Below, one piece after another: positions 17,004 to 26,144 of a DNA stretch of 64,000 bases. The DNA is from Enterococcus avium ATCC 14025. GTDB lineage: Bacteria > Bacillota > Bacilli > Lactobacillales > Enterococcaceae. How positions within the stretch are numbered: the first letter of the stretch is position 1; every line of letters begins with the position of its first letter. The notes below the pieces were generated by a model. The model had not been told where the DNA came from. It made no database searches and worked only from the letters and a program-made list of their open reading frames with translations. The position numbers were made by a program, and so were the translations under genes. The DNA is taken from the NCBI RefSeq assembly GCF_000406965.1, contig NZ_KE136367.1, forward strand, positions 213,090 to 277,089, given 5' to 3'.

Positions 17004-18477
17004 AAATCGCCTCGATTTTCTTTTGTAGTCGGGTTTGATCATCTCGTGTGAACATCGCATTGACTAACAAGGATGGGATAGGGATCATATCGCTGACACT
17101 GATTGTGGTTAAAATCAAATCGATGCCTGGATATTTTTCCGTAAAATGCTTTGCATCCCTTGAAGCTACGACATCAACAATCTCCAACTCAGGAAATTTC
17201 TTTTCGATCTTGACTCGCAGCAGCTCTGAAGTACCGACACCTGTCGTACACATGATCACCGTACGAATTGGTAATTGGTTCGTTTCAATGATCCGTGCGA
17301 AATACAAAGTGATAAAGCCATTCTCGTCTTCGTTGATCTTCGGCAGTTCAAAATGCTGACTCACCTCATCAGAAACATCACTGACATCTGAAAAGATGGA
17401 TTCATAGGTCATTTTAATCTGATCCAACAGACTATTTTTTACATGAATCCCATGTTCCAAGCGATTAAGCATAGGCTTGATGTGATTCGCTAAATCAAGA
17501 AAGATCGAATCGCCTTTCGCCGAGATATTCAGCCGCTGACTCATGCTATCCAGATAAGTATTGGTGATTTCCACGACCTTTGAAGAAAATTTTGTTACTT
17601 TACTTAACGATCCTTGCATCCGCGATGAAGCTAAGTATTGATAAAGATAATAAACCTCTGATTCTGGCAGCTCGTTGTGCAAATACTTTTCAACATTTTT
17701 AATCGCGGACTTAGCGACCTGATAAAGCGCCTTGTCTTGCTCCAAACGTTCCTGTTCCTTTTTAGAAAGCGGACTCATTTCTTCGTTCGGAAGTCTATGG
17801 ACCTTGCGCAAACGGCTGATTAAAATATACAAATGAGAAAAAATATTGACATTATAGGGATACGGGATCGTTAATTGCAATTGCTTTTCAATCAACTTCA
17901 GCTGGTCTAAGATAAACAGCACATCATAATTATTGAAGTTCAGTTCTGAATGATTCTTTAAATCATCGATTTCAATGATATTGTGCACCTGAATCAAATC
18001 AGCAATCGCTCGCCGCAGATTCGCCTCTTTCCCTAAAATTGCCAACGTCCGCTGCTTGCGTTCCAATTTCAACTCGTAACGCTGCAGGTGTTCAGCGATC
18101 ACTTGCTCATCACTGAAAATGACGGACTCGCCAACATAATAATCTTCAAACAGGTCGTAAACATTTTTCGCATTCGGCGATGATAGCAGTAGTTCCTCCA
18201 TCACACGATTTCTACGCTCCTGAGGAGAATATTGACTGCGCTGACTGGGTTGAATGTTTGCTTGGCTGATATATTTTTCGTAGTTTAATTTGTAGCCTCG
18301 CCCCTTTTCTGACTGGATCAAGCCCTCACCATGTGTTTCATTGATTTTTTTGATTAGGCGATAAATTGTTTTTGGCGAAGTTTCTAGATGCTCCGCCAAT
18401 TCCTCGGACGTGATATAATCATGTCGTTTCGTTAGAAGTAGTAACAGCCGTTGTTCACGATTTTTCTTTGCTCCCAT
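16990..18477 (-). CDS. PRD-containing transcriptional activator (MtlR/BglG-like)
   Basis: A 495-aa regulator. An HTH comes first (about residues 5-60: TSEELAEHLETSPKTIYRLIKKIN), followed by a PRD-like region and a C-terminal EIIB-like domain with Cys in MCTTGVGTSELLRVKIEKKFPE. This architecture is controlled by PTS phosphorylation. ATG 18477 has AGGGGAGG 9 nt upstream. It heads the PTS-alsE operon, which it probably activates when the sugar is present. Confidence 0.85.
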   Translation of the reverse strand: MGAKKNREQRLLLLLTKRHDYITSEELAEHLETSPKTIYRLIKKINETHGEGLIQSEKGRGYKLNYEKYISQANIQPSQRSQYSPQERRNRVMEELLLSSPNAKNVYDLFEDYYVGESVIFSDEQVIAEHLQRYELKLERKQRTLAILGKEANLRRAIADLIQVHNIIEIDDLKNHSELNFNNYDVLFILDQLKLIEKQLQLTIPYPYNVNIFSHLYILISRLRKVHRLPNEEMSPLSKKEQERLEQDKALYQVAKSAIKNVEKYLHNELPESEVYYLYQYLASSRMQGSLSKVTKFSSKVVEITNTYLDSMSQRLNISAKGDSIFLDLANHIKPMLNRLEHGIHVKNSLLDQIKMTYESIFSDVSDVSDEVSQHFELPKINEDENGFITLYFARIIETNQLPIRTVIMCTTGVGTSELLRVKIEKKFPELEIVDVVASRDAKHFTEKYPGIDLILTTISVSDMIPIPSLLVNAMFTRDDQTRLQKKIEAIYDER

Positions 18478-18545
18478 GGCTATCAACCTCCCCTTCTTGT
18501 TTTTATCATAACCTGTCAGAAAGAAAACGCTTCACTCGTTTTTGA

Positions 18546-18557
18546 CCGTTGCAACGG
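18546..18557. promoter_or_regulatory. Palindrome upstream of the PRD regulator
   Basis: CCGTTGCAACGG is a perfect 12-bp palindrome 70 bp upstream of the regulator start. A nearby stretch AGAAAACGCTTCAC resembles a catabolite-response element but misses two conserved positions. A role as operator is a guess from position. Confidence 0.35.
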
Positions 18558-18730
18558 ACAAAAAATAAAGCGTCTCACGTTTATTATAGTCAGGAAGCAC
18601 TCCTAAAGCAGAAAATATTCGAATCCTTCACAAAAATTATCCGCGTTCGTCCGCATATCCAGAAAAAAGGCTTCACGGATTCTTTTTAAAGCCAGACTCA
18701 CAGTAGTATCCTAGTTAAAGGCTAGCGAAA

Positions 18731-18758
18731 AAAAACGTGAGGAATCCCCTCACGTTTT
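18731..18758 (-). terminator. Terminator of the lemA-TPM operon
   Basis: Stem AAAACGTGAGG/CCTCACGTTTT with a short loop is followed on the minus strand by a run of eight T, 20 bp after the TPM-protein stop codon. Confidence 0.8.
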
Positions 18759-18774
18759 CTTCAATCCTATTCAC

Positions 18775-20088
18775 TTACCAGCCACCAGAAGCGCCACCGC
18801 CGCCGGATGAACCGCCGCCGAAGGACCCCCATGAGGAGCCACCACCTGATCCGCTATTATTATTATCGGACCAATTATCAGAGTTATAATTCGATGCTAG
18901 ATAAGCCGTTGTCAGGATATCGCCGTTACCAGAGTATAACGTATCGCCGATTAATATCCGACCGAACATTTTCTTTTCTGCAGAAGGATTTCGCAACAAT
19001 CTTCCTTGAACGATCGCACGATTGACACCTTTTACTGACATTCCAATCAGCAAACCGCTTAATAAAATGTGGTAGAGTTCCGTATGTTTAACAACCCGTT
19101 GCATCTCATCGTCACCAGTAATCGAAGTAGTTTCCGTTTGATACTTTTTATAGTTTTCTTTGAGAAAAACACGAGCCCTCAATAAATTTACTACTAATAA
19201 TAGACTGACAAAGACCAGCAAGCCTAAAACTACTACTCCTGTCCAGTGGAAGAACATCAATTTTGTCCGCTGACTTTCGACGTTTTTAATTTGCGAATCC
19301 ACTAAAGCCGTCTTCGTATTCATAATTCCGAATACTTCATCCACAACCTGGCTGACCCCTGTATCGTAATCCTCATCCTTGAAGGCATCCACTACATCAT
19401 CATTATTAATAATGTCATCGGCTTTACCATCAGGAATCAGACCTTCTAAACCATAGCCAACTTCTAAACGAAATTCTCGTTCGTCCAAGGCGATTAAATA
19501 TAAAACACCATTGTCTTCATTCCTATCCCCAATACCTAATTGGTTGAAGATCTTATTGGCATACGATTCAATATCTTCTCCACGGGGCAATTCCGGGATC
19601 GTAACCACTTCTAATTGCGCACCATTGGTACTTGCTGCTAATTGTTTGTTTAGTTGATAAATTTTTTCCTTCATTTTCTGACTCAGCATATTAGCGTTGT
19701 CAGAAACAAAGATATTGTTCTTATTAATGGTCAAATGACCATCCGTTTCTTCAATTGCCACATCGTAGTTGTTGGCTTTCTTCGGATATTCTTTCAAGTT
19801 AGCCAAATTATCATTTAGAGCTGTTTTGAAAGATTTGTTAACTGTCACTTTTTTACCAGACAAAATGTCTTCTCGTTCCTGATTCAACTTCGTCAATTGC
19901 TGATCATAGGACACCTTTTTATCTCCATAGCCATTACTCGTAAAGAGATTAAATAAGCCGAACCCGCTGACTAGCAATACAACAATTAAAATTAGGGAAA
20001 AGACTCCATTACGTTTACGTACCTTGCGATAGTTCTCAACAACCTCCTGATGGAGCCGTTCCCCTGAAGCACGCTGTTCCCTCTTCAT
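18775..20088 (-). CDS. TPM-domain membrane protein (YgcG family)
   Basis: A 437-aa protein with membrane helices at about 29-50 and 280-302. The TPM domain lies between them (VSDNANMLSQKMKEKIYQLNKQL, ELPRGEDIESYANKIFNQLGIGDRNEDNGVLYLIAL, EFRLEVGYGLEGLIPD). The C-terminus is a Gly/Ser-rich tail ending in GGGGASGGW, characteristic of the family. It is coded with a LemA protein, the commonest partner. The pair is membrane-associated, but its molecular role is not established. Confidence 0.85.
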   Translation of the reverse strand: MKREQRASGERLHQEVVENYRKVRKRNGVFSLILIVVLLVSGFGLFNLFTSNGYGDKKVSYDQQLTKLNQEREDILSGKKVTVNKSFKTALNDNLANLKEYPKKANNYDVAIEETDGHLTINKNNIFVSDNANMLSQKMKEKIYQLNKQLAASTNGAQLEVVTIPELPRGEDIESYANKIFNQLGIGDRNEDNGVLYLIALDEREFRLEVGYGLEGLIPDGKADDIINNDDVVDAFKDEDYDTGVSQVVDEVFGIMNTKTALVDSQIKNVESQRTKLMFFHWTGVVVLGLLVFVSLLLVVNLLRARVFLKENYKKYQTETTSITGDDEMQRVVKHTELYHILLSGLLIGMSVKGVNRAIVQGRLLRNPSAEKKMFGRILIGDTLYSGNGDILTTAYLASNYNSDNWSDNNNSGSGGGSSWGSFGGGSSGGGGASGGW

Positions 20089-20104
20089 TTTTTCTCACCC
20101 ATTC

Positions 20105-20677
20105 TTATTCAAAACTGACGTCTGGGACTTCTTTCGCACCTTCATCAGCCTTAAAGTTCGCCTTTTTATCAAATCCTAATACCTTCGCTGCCATATTTCT
20201 AGGGAATCGAACCAAGCTTTGGTTATAGTCATTGACTTGTTCGATATAGTTTTTCCGTTCAACAGAGATTCGATTTTCTGTACCCTCTAGCTGGACCATC
20301 AAGGTTTTTACATTTTCATTAGAAGCTAGTGTTGGATAGCTTTCTTGAATCACGTTCACCATCGTACCTAAGCTTTGATCAATTTGATTGTTTGCGTCAT
20401 TTTTTTCCGATGGTGTCTTGGCATTGTTGTATGCCTTCCGTGCATCAGTAATTTCTTTAACGAGCTTTTCTTCATGGTTCATACTACCTTTGACACTGTT
20501 TACTAAATTTGGAATCAAATCTGCCCGGCGTTGCATCACATTTTCCACCTGCGACCATTTTGCGTCCACATCGTTTTCTGCTGAAGCCAATGAGTTATAT
20601 GTCGTTACCAAGTATGCTCCGATTGCCAGAGCGATCACGACAATCCCAACAATGATACCTGAACCTCTTCGTTTCAT
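20105..20677 (-). CDS. lemA: LemA family protein
   Basis: A 190-aa protein with one N-terminal membrane helix (about 8-26) followed by a long helical domain. The family signature is clear: YNSLASAENDVDAKWSQVENVMQRRADLIPNLVNSVKG. It is 16 bp upstream of the TPM-domain gene. The function is unknown beyond envelope association. Confidence 0.9.
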   Translation of the reverse strand: MKRRGSGIIVGIVVIALAIGAYLVTTYNSLASAENDVDAKWSQVENVMQRRADLIPNLVNSVKGSMNHEEKLVKEITDARKAYNNAKTPSEKNDANNQIDQSLGTMVNVIQESYPTLASNENVKTLMVQLEGTENRISVERKNYIEQVNDYNQSLVRFPRNMAAKVLGFDKKANFKADEGAKEVPDVSFE

Positions 20678-20877
20678 TTTTATCCCAACCTTTTTCTGAT
20701 TTATTTGTTATTTGTGATTGAGCTAATTATAGCATTCGGGTAGGGGCGCGCCTCAGACTTTCGACTGATTTTTTAGCTCAACGGTTGACAAAAAATCCTC
20801 CCGATTTTTTCCTTCATATATAGTACGAGAAAAAGTATTTAAGCTTTTTCTTTAAAGCCTTCGAAAGCGTTTGATTT

Positions 20878-21771
20878 TTAGTTAAGATACACTGGTCGGG
20901 CTTCGATATATCCTCGATACCCCTGTGGTTCTAATTGAATCCGTGGTCCCTCTTTTTCTGCCCATTGACAATTATTTATACTAGGATCATATGTATCGAT
21001 CTGCTCCATCACTGCTTCAATTGCTTCATCAAAACGTACTTCATCATACGGATCACCTTGAAATAGCAGCATCGTACAAGCAGACAGTTCAATTACATCA
21101 AAGCCCTCTGGAATAAGCCCTTGATAATCAAGCGGGACTTCTACACCTTGAGCATAAACGGATGTTTCTTCCGTTCGCATGCTTTCCGGTAGCCAAAGTC
21201 CTACTGGTTCATACAATGCCTCTTTGATACTGGCAAGAATTCCCCAGACATCACAACCGACTTCCTGTGCATATTCGATATAGGTTTTAGCTTTCTTGCC
21301 CCGCAATAAAATCAGCTTACGAGCGGGAAACTCAATGAGTCGAACATGTAGATTCTTCGATAATGGCGGTAAATCACTGCGTTCCTCGCCCATTAAATAG
21401 TAGCTTTCCACAGGATATGGGGTAAATAACGGGATTGGCGGTGTCTTCTTTTGATATGCCTTCGGAGTAACACCGAACTGTTTACGAAAAGCTCGTGTAA
21501 AGCCTTCATGAGAATCAAAGACAAAATCCAAAGCAACATCCACCACTCGCAGATCCTCATCACGCAAAACCAAAGCCGCCTTGGATAACCGCAGCTTGCG
21601 AATGTATTCAAACGGTGATTTATCCGTGTATTCCTTAAACATTTTGGCACAATGCCATGGCGAATAGCCGGCCTGCTGTGCCAAAGCATGTAGCGTGATC
21701 TCTTCATCTAAATGTCTTTCAATAAATGTCTGCATGCGAGTAACCGCCGCAGTATGCTCCAAGTTTGCCAT
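20878..21771 (-). CDS. AraC-family regulator with GyrI-like effector domain
   Basis: A 297-aa protein. The N-terminal AraC double HTH spans residues about 8-108 (ITLHALAQQAGYSPWHCAKMFKEYTDKSPFEYIRKLRLSKAALVL with gaps, then GFTRAFRKQFGVTPKAYQ). The rest is a GyrI/SOUL-like ligand-binding domain (LIEFPARKLILLRG, WGILASIKEAL). This is the arrangement of Rob/BmrR-related regulators that sense small hydrophobic molecules. It is divergent from the M28 peptidase gene. Targets are unknown. Confidence 0.85.
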   Translation of the reverse strand: MANLEHTAAVTRMQTFIERHLDEEITLHALAQQAGYSPWHCAKMFKEYTDKSPFEYIRKLRLSKAALVLRDEDLRVVDVALDFVFDSHEGFTRAFRKQFGVTPKAYQKKTPPIPLFTPYPVESYYLMGEERSDLPPLSKNLHVRLIEFPARKLILLRGKKAKTYIEYAQEVGCDVWGILASIKEALYEPVGLWLPESMRTEETSVYAQGVEVPLDYQGLIPEGFDVIELSACTMLLFQGDPYDEVRFDEAIEAVMEQIDTYDPSINNCQWAEKEGPRIQLEPQGYRGYIEARPVYLN

Positions 21772-22034
21772 AATACCACCTAGTATCTGTCAAATAATCC
21801 GACAAGTGCACAAGGAAGGTCAAGAAATCCTCCCGCTGCTCTCCTATACTTATGGTATCAACTAAAAGGATCTCAGTCCAACTTTTCCCAGTTTAATTAA
21901 TGCAAAAGGAATGGCAGGTGAAACGAGATGGCATTACGGTCAAACAGTATAGTTGGATGACATACGGCTTGACAATCAGATTTATTTTTCTGGAAGAAAA
22001 ATAAATACTTTAAAAGGAAAAGGAGTGTTCCAAA

Positions 22035-23213
22035 ATGGAAATTATCAAAAACAGCTTAGTACGTCACATGGAAAAATTATGTCAGGAAATCGGTCCTCGA
22101 GCGACTGGATCGGCAGGAAATAAAGCAGCAGTTGACTACGCAGCGGAGACGTTTCGTTCTTTAGGCTATGAGGTTCGATTGCAGGAGTTTCCTTGTATGG
22201 ATTGGCAAAATAATGGCGCAGAACTAATTGTTGATGGTCAAACAGTGGAAGTAGCGGCTGCGGAATATGCGATGCCTTGTAATGTCAGCGGCGAGTTGGT
22301 TTGTGTCCAAACGATCCAAGAATTAGCAGCAGCGGATTTAACCAATAAGATTTGTGTTATGTATGGAGAGCTTTGCAAAGAACCGATTATGCCTAAAAGT
22401 ATGGTCTTTTGGAATGGCGAAGAGCACCAAGCAATTATTCGGGAATTAGAACAAAAACAGCCATTAGCTGTGATTACTGTTAGTTTTCTTGAGGAGGTTC
22501 CAGTCCCGATTATCCAAGATGGCGACTTCAATGTTCCATGTGGAACAGTCAAAGGTGCTCTTTTATCTTCGCTGTTAAATAGAAAAACCGCTAACTTACG
22601 TCTGATGACAGAGCGTAAACCAGCCACTGCCGCAAACGTGATTGCTACTTTCGGCAAAGGAAAAAAGCTTGCTTACTCTGCTCATATCGACACGAAGCCT
22701 ACCACATCGGGTGCGTTAGACAACGGTACCGGAGTCGCAGTTCTACTGACGTTAGCTGAACAATTGATCCAAAACGAATTAGACAATCAACTTGAATTTG
22801 TTTTGTTTAATGGTGAAGACTACTATTCAATGCCCGGGGAAATGATGTTTATGGAACAATCGTTAAACCACCCTGAAGAATATGAATTCGCCATTAACGT
22901 AGACGGTGCCGGGATGCAAAATAGTACGATATCCTACTCCCTTTACGAATGTCCAGATCAACTAACCGAACAGCTGGAAAACTTTACGACGGATTATTCC
23001 ACCATCAAAAAAGTCGAACCTTGGCCAATGGGCGATCATATGTTGTTTGCCGGAGTAGGAATCCCGGCGGTCGCGATCACTTCAACACAAATCTATCTAT
23101 TGATGGAAGCGGTCATGCATACACCAAAAGATAACTTATCGATCGTCGACTTTCAGCGTTTAGAAGAAACCGTCATTTTCTTGAACAATCTGACCACAGC
23201 ACAAATGAAGTAA
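22035..23213 (+). CDS. M28-family zinc aminopeptidase-like protein
   Basis: A 392-aa protein with no signal peptide, so probably cytoplasmic. Metal ligands and catalytic residues of the M28 fold are recognisable: SAHIDTKPTTSGALDNGTGVAVLL (His and bridging Asp), FNGEDYYS (acidic pair), VDGAGM (Asp) and VMHTPKDNLS (final His). ATG 22035 follows AAAAGGAG. A hairpin (21980-21991 with 21995-22006) lies just upstream. The substrate is unknown; peptide cleavage is the family norm. Confidence 0.85.
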   Translation: MEIIKNSLVRHMEKLCQEIGPRATGSAGNKAAVDYAAETFRSLGYEVRLQEFPCMDWQNNGAELIVDGQTVEVAAAEYAMPCNVSGELVCVQTIQELAAADLTNKICVMYGELCKEPIMPKSMVFWNGEEHQAIIRELEQKQPLAVITVSFLEEVPVPIIQDGDFNVPCGTVKGALLSSLLNRKTANLRLMTERKPATAANVIATFGKGKKLAYSAHIDTKPTTSGALDNGTGVAVLLTLAEQLIQNELDNQLEFVLFNGEDYYSMPGEMMFMEQSLNHPEEYEFAINVDGAGMQNSTISYSLYECPDQLTEQLENFTTDYSTIKKVEPWPMGDHMLFAGVGIPAVAITSTQIYLLMEAVMHTPKDNLSIVDFQRLEETVIFLNNLTTAQMK

Positions 23214-23216
23214 CTA

Positions 23217-23247
23217 AAAAGCAGTCTACCGCTTACCGGTAGGCTGT
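23217..23247 (+). terminator. Terminator of the M28 peptidase gene
   Basis: Stem GCAGTCTACCG/CGGTAGGCTGT with a short loop is followed by TCTTTTGTG, immediately after the stop codon. Confidence 0.7.
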
Positions 23248-23325
23248 CTTTTGTGTCTTTCCGATTAATCGGCTCATTAAAAAACTGTAACAATTCTTCT
23301 CATTATGAAGGGCCTTGCCGTTCAT

Positions 23326-24141
23326 TTATTGCTGCTTACTCCATTCGTAAATGAATTCCCCACATTTCACAATATCATCAGAAGCGCTGGTTTTTCGTCG
23401 GATGAGATAAAAATTCCGCTTGTAGCTTTCGTCCAATCTCTGATGTGAAATTCCTTCAACCGCTCGTTCCGAAACTAATGAACAGCCAAAGCCTTGCTTC
23501 AATAAGCCCACAATCACTTCATTATTTTGGATTTCCATGACTGGACTGTCTATATCCTTTTCCTCCAAAAATCGTTTTGTGTAATAATAGACTCCGGATG
23601 TATTTTCTCTCACCAGCCATGGACCCTTTTCTAGATTCCCTGCTAAAACTAACTGATCCTCCATCAATGAAAAACGCTTAATAGTAGGAGCAGACAAAGG
23701 CTTCTCGATAAATCCCAGATCTACTGTATGATGCTCTACCGCTTGTAAAACCTCTAAAGAGTTCATCATTTGAACACTAAAACGAATATGCGGAAATTCC
23801 TGCTGCAATTGGATTAGAAGTGACGGCAAGACATAAGTGGCAAATGTATGGGAAGCCCCAATCACGCAACGAATAATCTGTTGTTGATTGGTTTGAACAG
23901 CTTGATATAAATTTTCCCAATCGTTCATTAAATCAACGGCCCGTTCATATAAAATATCTGCTTGCGGTGTTACTAACACTTCTTTTCTTCCGCTACGGAT
24001 AAATAATTGTGTTCCAAATTCATTTTCTAATTGCTTGATTTGGGCTGAGACAGTTGGCTGGGAAATAAATAAAATCTCTGATGCTTTAGAAAAGTTTTTC
24101 GTTTCATAAACTACTTTGAACGTTTCTAACCATTTGAACAT
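23326..24141 (-). CDS. LysR-family regulator next to yeiH-like gene
   Basis: A 271-aa regulator. The N-terminal HTH (FKVVYETKNFSKASEILFISQPTVSAQIKQLENEFGTQLF with gaps) is followed by a periplasmic-binding-type effector domain (about 90-265). ATG 24141 is chosen because GGAAGTG precedes it at good distance; ATG 24156 has no ribosome binding site. The gene is divergent from the YeiH-type transporter, matching the widespread YeiE-YeiH pairing, so it probably activates that gene. Confidence 0.85.
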   Translation of the reverse strand: MFKWLETFKVVYETKNFSKASEILFISQPTVSAQIKQLENEFGTQLFIRSGRKEVLVTPQADILYERAVDLMNDWENLYQAVQTNQQQIIRCVIGASHTFATYVLPSLLIQLQQEFPHIRFSVQMMNSLEVLQAVEHHTVDLGFIEKPLSAPTIKRFSLMEDQLVLAGNLEKGPWLVRENTSGVYYYTKRFLEEKDIDSPVMEIQNNEVIVGLLKQGFGCSLVSERAVEGISHQRLDESYKRNFYLIRRKTSASDDIVKCGEFIYEWSKQQ

Positions 24142-24365
24142 CGCAATCACTTCCATTATTTTTTTCTATTTAAGGTATTATATCAATAAATTATAATAAT
24201 GGAAGATATCGGTTATAATTTATCATGCAAATGAAATACCAATGAAAATCAATTGATTTTTTACGTAAGAAAAGCTTTTTAATAACAAGAACTATCTAAT
24301 TTTCGGGTGGTTTCACTTGCCCAATAAGTAGTTACCCTTCAATTTTATAAGAAAGAGGTCTAACG

Positions 24366-25373
24366 ATGTTTACAAATTTTTATACTAAAACAAAACCGAT
24401 TTTACCTGGTTTAAGCTTGTCCATAGGAGTAGCAATCATTGCAAAACTATTCGCTTTGTTTTTACCTAAGCTTGGTGGTGCCACTTTAGCCATCCTATTA
24501 GGAATCATTTTGGGAAATACCTTCTTTAAACAACCGGATCTAGCCGCTGGGACGAAGTTCTCAGAAAGCAAATTACTAGAATATTCGGTGGTACTGCTTG
24601 GGCTCACCGTCACCTTCCAAACGATTGGAGAAATGGGCATCAAAGGATTGATTTTTATCCTGCTAATCATGACTACCGTTATCATCGGTGCTTATTGGAT
24701 CGGTCGTAAACTTGGGTTTAATGAAAAAATGGCTTTGATGATGGCTGGTGGAAATGCCGTTTGCGGTTCATCAGCGATTGGTGCGATTGCACCGGCGATT
24801 GAAGCAAACGATGAGGAAAAAGGTCAAATTATTACCCTTGTTAATTTACTAGGAACAGTAATGATGTTGACACTCCCCTTTTTAGGAATGTCACTTTTCG
24901 GAGATACGTTATTAAGTAAAAGTGCCTTACTTGGCGGAACGTTGCAATCGGTGGGACAAGTTGTTGCTGGCGCTAGCTTGGTTAATCCTGAAACAGTGAA
25001 ATACTCTATGCTCTTTAAAATAACACGGATCATTTTCTTAGTCGTAGTCGTTTTCTTGTTCGAACGCAAAGCACAAAAAGATGGACTAAAGACAACTAAA
25101 GGATCAAAGAAAAAATTCCCGATCCCCTGGTATGTTACTAGCTTTTTGATTTTCTGTATCATCAATAGTTTCTTTTCACTGCCGCCAATCTTTAGCGATG
25201 GTGCGCATTTCATCAGTACTTGGTTTGAAACGACTGCTTTGGCCGCAATCGGATTGCGCCTAGACTTCAGAAAATTTTTAAAAGAAGGCCCACGCTTTTT
25301 ACTTTACGGACTATCGGTTGGCGCTGTTCAAACCATTGCTGCCTTACTATTTATTTTTATTTTACATATTTAA
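24366..25373 (+). CDS. YeiH family putative anion (sulfate/sulfite) exporter
   Basis: A 335-aa UPF0324 membrane protein with about ten hydrophobic segments. Conserved family stretches include [36 protein letters not shown] and [11 protein letters not shown]. The family is annotated as sulfate exporter, but transport activity has hardly been tested. The LysR regulator is divergent. It converges with cutC with a 1-nt gap. Confidence 0.85.
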   Translation: MFTNFYTKTKPILPGLSLSIGVAIIAKLFALFLPKLGGATLAILLGIILGNTFFKQPDLAAGTKFSESKLLEYSVVLLGLTVTFQTIGEMGIKGLIFILLIMTTVIIGAYWIGRKLGFNEKMALMMAGGNAVCGSSAIGAIAPAIEANDEEKGQIITLVNLLGTVMMLTLPFLGMSLFGDTLLSKSALLGGTLQSVGQVVAGASLVNPETVKYSMLFKITRIIFLVVVVFLFERKAQKDGLKTTKGSKKKFPIPWYVTSFLIFCIINSFFSLPPIFSDGAHFISTWFETTALAAIGLRLDFRKFLKEGPRFLLYGLSVGAVQTIAALLFIFILHI

Positions 25374-25374
25374 T

Positions 25375-26007
25375 CTAAATAGCAACGATTCGTGTACCGT
25401 GTGCCTCAGATAGATTTAATTGGGCAAGAACATAATCCACATTATCAAAACGAATGCCTGCCCCTGGTAAAATAATGATTCGTCGGTTGGCATGATCGAT
25501 CAACTTTATTAAATGGGGAATATTATCAATAATGGTGTTATCAGCCGGTCCACCATGGGTCAAAATGCGCTTAACACCATGGTCTGCTAACCAATCAATT
25601 GCTTTAAACTGATTTTCGATACTTAATTCGTCAAAAGCCATGTGGAATGTAACGTCTAGATTCCCCGCTTGATCTAATAGTATCTGGATCAGCTCTTCAT
25701 CCAGCCATCCTTCTTTCAGACAGCCAAATACGATACCCTCTGCCTGCAATGCTTGGCATATCTCTATATCTGCTTTCATGATTGCTGCCTCTGCTTCATC
25801 ATATTCGAAGTCCCTGCCTCTTGGTCTGATCATTACCATGGTAGGGACATTTTTTCTTTTCGTATAAGAAAGAGTTTGCTTGATTACACCATAGCTGGGT
25901 GTGGTTCCGCCTTGTGCAAGGTTATCGCAAAGCTCAATTCTGCCAGCACCCGCGGCAATGGCTTGGGGAATGTATTCAAAATTTTCAGCACAAAATTCTT
26001 TAATCAT
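25375..26007 (-). CDS. cutC: Copper homeostasis protein CutC
   Basis: A 210-aa TIM-barrel protein with the family pattern near the N-terminus (IKEFCAENFEYIPQAIAAGAGRIELCDNLAQGGTTPSYG with gaps) and MIRPRGRDFEY, FHMAFDE and GAGIRFDNV. The enterococcal CutC binds Cu(I) and is linked to copper tolerance; other work suggests a sugar-related enzymatic role. It has an AGGAGA site and stands alone, between yeiH and patB. Confidence 0.9.
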   Translation of the reverse strand: MIKEFCAENFEYIPQAIAAGAGRIELCDNLAQGGTTPSYGVIKQTLSYTKRKNVPTMVMIRPRGRDFEYDEAEAAIMKADIEICQALQAEGIVFGCLKEGWLDEELIQILLDQAGNLDVTFHMAFDELSIENQFKAIDWLADHGVKRILTHGGPADNTIIDNIPHLIKLIDHANRRIIILPGAGIRFDNVDYVLAQLNLSEAHGTRIVAI

Positions 26008-26144
26008 TTTGTATCTCCTTTTTCTTACTTTATTTTCAAAACGTTTATCATCTAATTAAACCTCTCAATCAGCAACTTATCTTGATAATTTATTGTTTCC
26101 TTTCTTGTCAGCCACCCCGATTAAAGTTGATCTGATATTCTTTT

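Noticed and set aside
18522-18535. Catabolite-response element upstream of the PRD regulator
   Set aside because: AGAAAACGCTTCAC misses conserved positions at both ends; kept only as a remark under the palindrome.
21928-21960. Ten-codon upstream ORF before the M28 peptidase
   Set aside because: Weak ribosome binding site, no repeated codons and no competing hairpins; not enough to claim a leader peptide.
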